Source: Clostridia bacterium (lineage in GTDB: Bacteria; Bacillota; Clostridia; Christensenellales; Borkfalkiaceae). From it: a DNA stretch of 37,842 nt. The position numbers and the translations under genes are program-made. Shown in pieces: positions 35,941-37,842 of this stretch. The notes under the pieces are model-generated. The model had not been told where the DNA came from and did no database searches. It saw only the letters and a program-made list of their open reading frames with translations. Position 1 is the first letter of the stretch; each line of letters starts with the position of its first letter. The stretch covers positions 1 through 37,842 of the forward strand of contig JAIDQV010000113.1 in assembly GCA_029062045.1 (NCBI GenBank), written 5' to 3'.

Positions 35941-37833
35941 TTACTTCTTAACTATTGCGTTAAATCTGCAATGAGCTATACACTGCCCGCACTTGATACA
36001 CTTCGTAGTGTCTATTTCGTGTGCGCTCTTTACCGCACCCGAAATTGCGTTTGCGGGGCAGTTTCTTGCACACAGCGTACAGCCGCGGCACTTGTCGGGT
36101 TCTATGTAGTAGTTTAAAAGCGACTTGCACACGCCCGCGGGGCACTTCTTGTCGTAAATGTGCGCCTCGTACTCGTCGCCGAAATGTTCCATAGCCGAAA
36201 GTATGGGGTTGGGCGCAGACTGTCCCAATGCGCACAGGGACGAGGACTTCATATGTTCCGCAACTTCCTTGATTTTGTCAAGGTCGGCGGGCTCGCCATT
36301 TCCGCTGCAAATTTTATCGAGAATTTCCAAAAGGCGCTTAGTGCCTATACGGCAGGGCGTACACTTGCCGCAGCTTTCGTCCGCGGTAAATTCCAAATAG
36401 AACTTCGCAATGTCAACCATACAGGTATCTTCGTCCATAACGATAAGTCCGCCCGAGCCCATCATAGAGCCTATTGAAACGAGGTTGTCGAAGTCCATTC
36501 CTATATCTATATATTTTGCGGGAATACAGCCGCCCGAAGGTCCGCCCGTTTGTGCGGCCTTGAATTTTTTACCGTGGGGGATACCGCCGCCGATATCGTA
36601 GACGATAGTTTTAAGAGGCGTACCCATAGGCACTTCCACAAGCCCGACGTTGTTAATTTTACCGCCGACCGCAAAGACCTTTGTGCCCTTGCTTTTTTCC
36701 GTACCTATGCCCGAGAACCAAGCATAGCCGTTGTTTATAATGGGTGCAACGTTTGCCCAGGTTTCTACGTTGTTGATAACCGTGGGCTTTTGGAAAATAC
36801 CGCTGTTTGCAGGGAAGGGCGGCTTAGGACGGGGTTCGCCCCTGTGCCCTTCTATACTTGCGATAAGCGCGGTTTCTTCGCCGCACACGAACGCGCCCGC
36901 ACCCAAGCGGATATGTATATCGAAGTTAAAGCCGCTGCCTAAAATGTTGTTGCCGAGTAGCCCGTATTCGCGCGCCTGTTTTATTGCTATGTTAAGCCTT
37001 TCAACCGCGATGGGGTATTCGGCACGAACGTAAATGTAACCTTCCTGTGCGCCTATCGCGTAGCCTGCGATAGTCATCGCTTCAAGCACGCAATGAGGGT
37101 CGCCTTCCAAAACCGACCTGTCCATGAACGCGCCGGGGTCGCCCTCGTCCGCGTTACAGCAAACGTATTTTTTATCGCCCTTAGCTTGCTTTGTGAACAG
37201 CCATTTGCGACCCGTAGGGAAGCCCGCGCCGCCTCTGCCGCGAAGACCCGACTTTAAAATTTCGTCGATTACACCGTCGGGGGTCATTTCGAAAAGCGCA
37301 CGTGCAAGTGCGGAATAGTCGCCCGCGCCGATAGCTTCTTCAATGCTTTCCGCTGCGATAACGCCGCAGTTACGGAGAGCTATACGCATCTGATGTTTAT
37401 AGAAAGGTATTTCCGAGAAGGGAATAACGCCGCCGTCGGGTTGAACGGTTTCTGCGTATAAAAGTTCCTTTACAATCTGCCCGCCCTTTACAAGGTGCTT
37501 TTCTGCAACCGTTTTAGCGTGTTCGGGGGTCATTTGCGAATAGAACGCGCCCTCGGGATAAACTATCATAATGGGCCCCAAAGCACAAAGTCCGAAGCAA
37601 CCCGTTTTTACGATTAAAACGTCGTCAATGCCAAGCTCTTTAAAAGACTTTTCAAGCTGCTCTATAACCTGATGAGAATGCGACGAGGTACAGCCCGTGC
37701 CGCCGCAAACCAAAACCTGCTTTCTGTAACCCGTTTGGGGCGCAAGTTTTTCGGCTTGTTCGCGCACTATTCTTCTTACGTTGATAAGCGCCGCTTTTTC
37801 GGCGGCAATTTTTCTTAATTCTTCTACCGTCAT
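35941..37833 (-). CDS. hydB: NuoF-like/HydB flavoprotein subunit of bifurcating hydrogenase
   Basis: N-terminal thioredoxin-like 2Fe-2S domain, GRGGAGFPTGRKW FMN/NADH motif, ESCGKCTPCRIGTKR, C-terminal 2[4Fe-4S] ferredoxin. Confidence 0.9.
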   Translation of the reverse strand: MTVEELRKIAAEKAALINVRRIVREQAEKLAPQTGYRKQVLVCGGTGCTSSHSHQVIEQLEKSFKELGIDDVLIVKTGCFGLCALGPIMIVYPEGAFYSQMTPEHAKTVAEKHLVKGGQIVKELLYAETVQPDGGVIPFSEIPFYKHQMRIALRNCGVIAAESIEEAIGAGDYSALARALFEMTPDGVIDEILKSGLRGRGGAGFPTGRKWLFTKQAKGDKKYVCCNADEGDPGAFMDRSVLEGDPHCVLEAMTIAGYAIGAQEGYIYVRAEYPIAVERLNIAIKQAREYGLLGNNILGSGFNFDIHIRLGAGAFVCGEETALIASIEGHRGEPRPKPPFPANSGIFQKPTVINNVETWANVAPIINNGYAWFSGIGTEKSKGTKVFAVGGKINNVGLVEVPMGTPLKTIVYDIGGGIPHGKKFKAAQTGGPSGGCIPAKYIDIGMDFDNLVSIGSMMGSGGLIVMDEDTCMVDIAKFYLEFTADESCGKCTPCRIGTKRLLEILDKICSGNGEPADLDKIKEVAEHMKSSSLCALGQSAPNPILSAMEHFGDEYEAHIYDKKCPAGVCKSLLNYYIEPDKCRGCTLCARNCPANAISGAVKSAHEIDTTKCIKCGQCIAHCRFNAIVKK

Positions 37834-37842
37834 TTTACACCT

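Overview
The window has two parts, split at a tRNA-Gln gene (9594-9668, minus strand). (A) Positions 1 to about 9590 look like an AT-rich accessory/defence island that abuts the 3' end of the tRNA. It holds, on the minus strand, a small XRE regulator followed by type I R-M genes hsdR and hsdM (hsdS would lie off the left edge), a tight two-gene unit (a DUF2971 protein plus a 516-aa all-helical DUF5677/HEPN-like protein), a structured non-coding region of about 650 bp with three degenerate repeats, and a GIY-YIG nuclease-family gene. (B) The rest looks like ordinary Clostridia-type chromosome: SGNH/rhamnogalacturonan-acetylesterase-like lipoprotein, PnuC transporter, ECF sigma factor with a membrane-anchored BspA-type LRR protein, nadB-nadC-niaR, two small hypothetical genes, addB-addA, a lipoprotein, D-2-hydroxyacid dehydrogenase with MmcQ/YjbR, a KDG-kinase-like PfkB protein, K+-dependent-type membrane pyrophosphatase, GltD-like oxidoreductase, HIT protein, and the HydA and HydB-like subunits of an NADH-linked [FeFe] hydrogenase. 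The observations most worth a second look are a loxP-arm-like inverted repeat just downstream of hsdM, the DUF2971 plus tandem DUF5677-like pair as an unnamed candidate defence module, and the repeat-bearing non-coding region upstream of that pair. All family calls come from reading motifs by eye; no database search was run.
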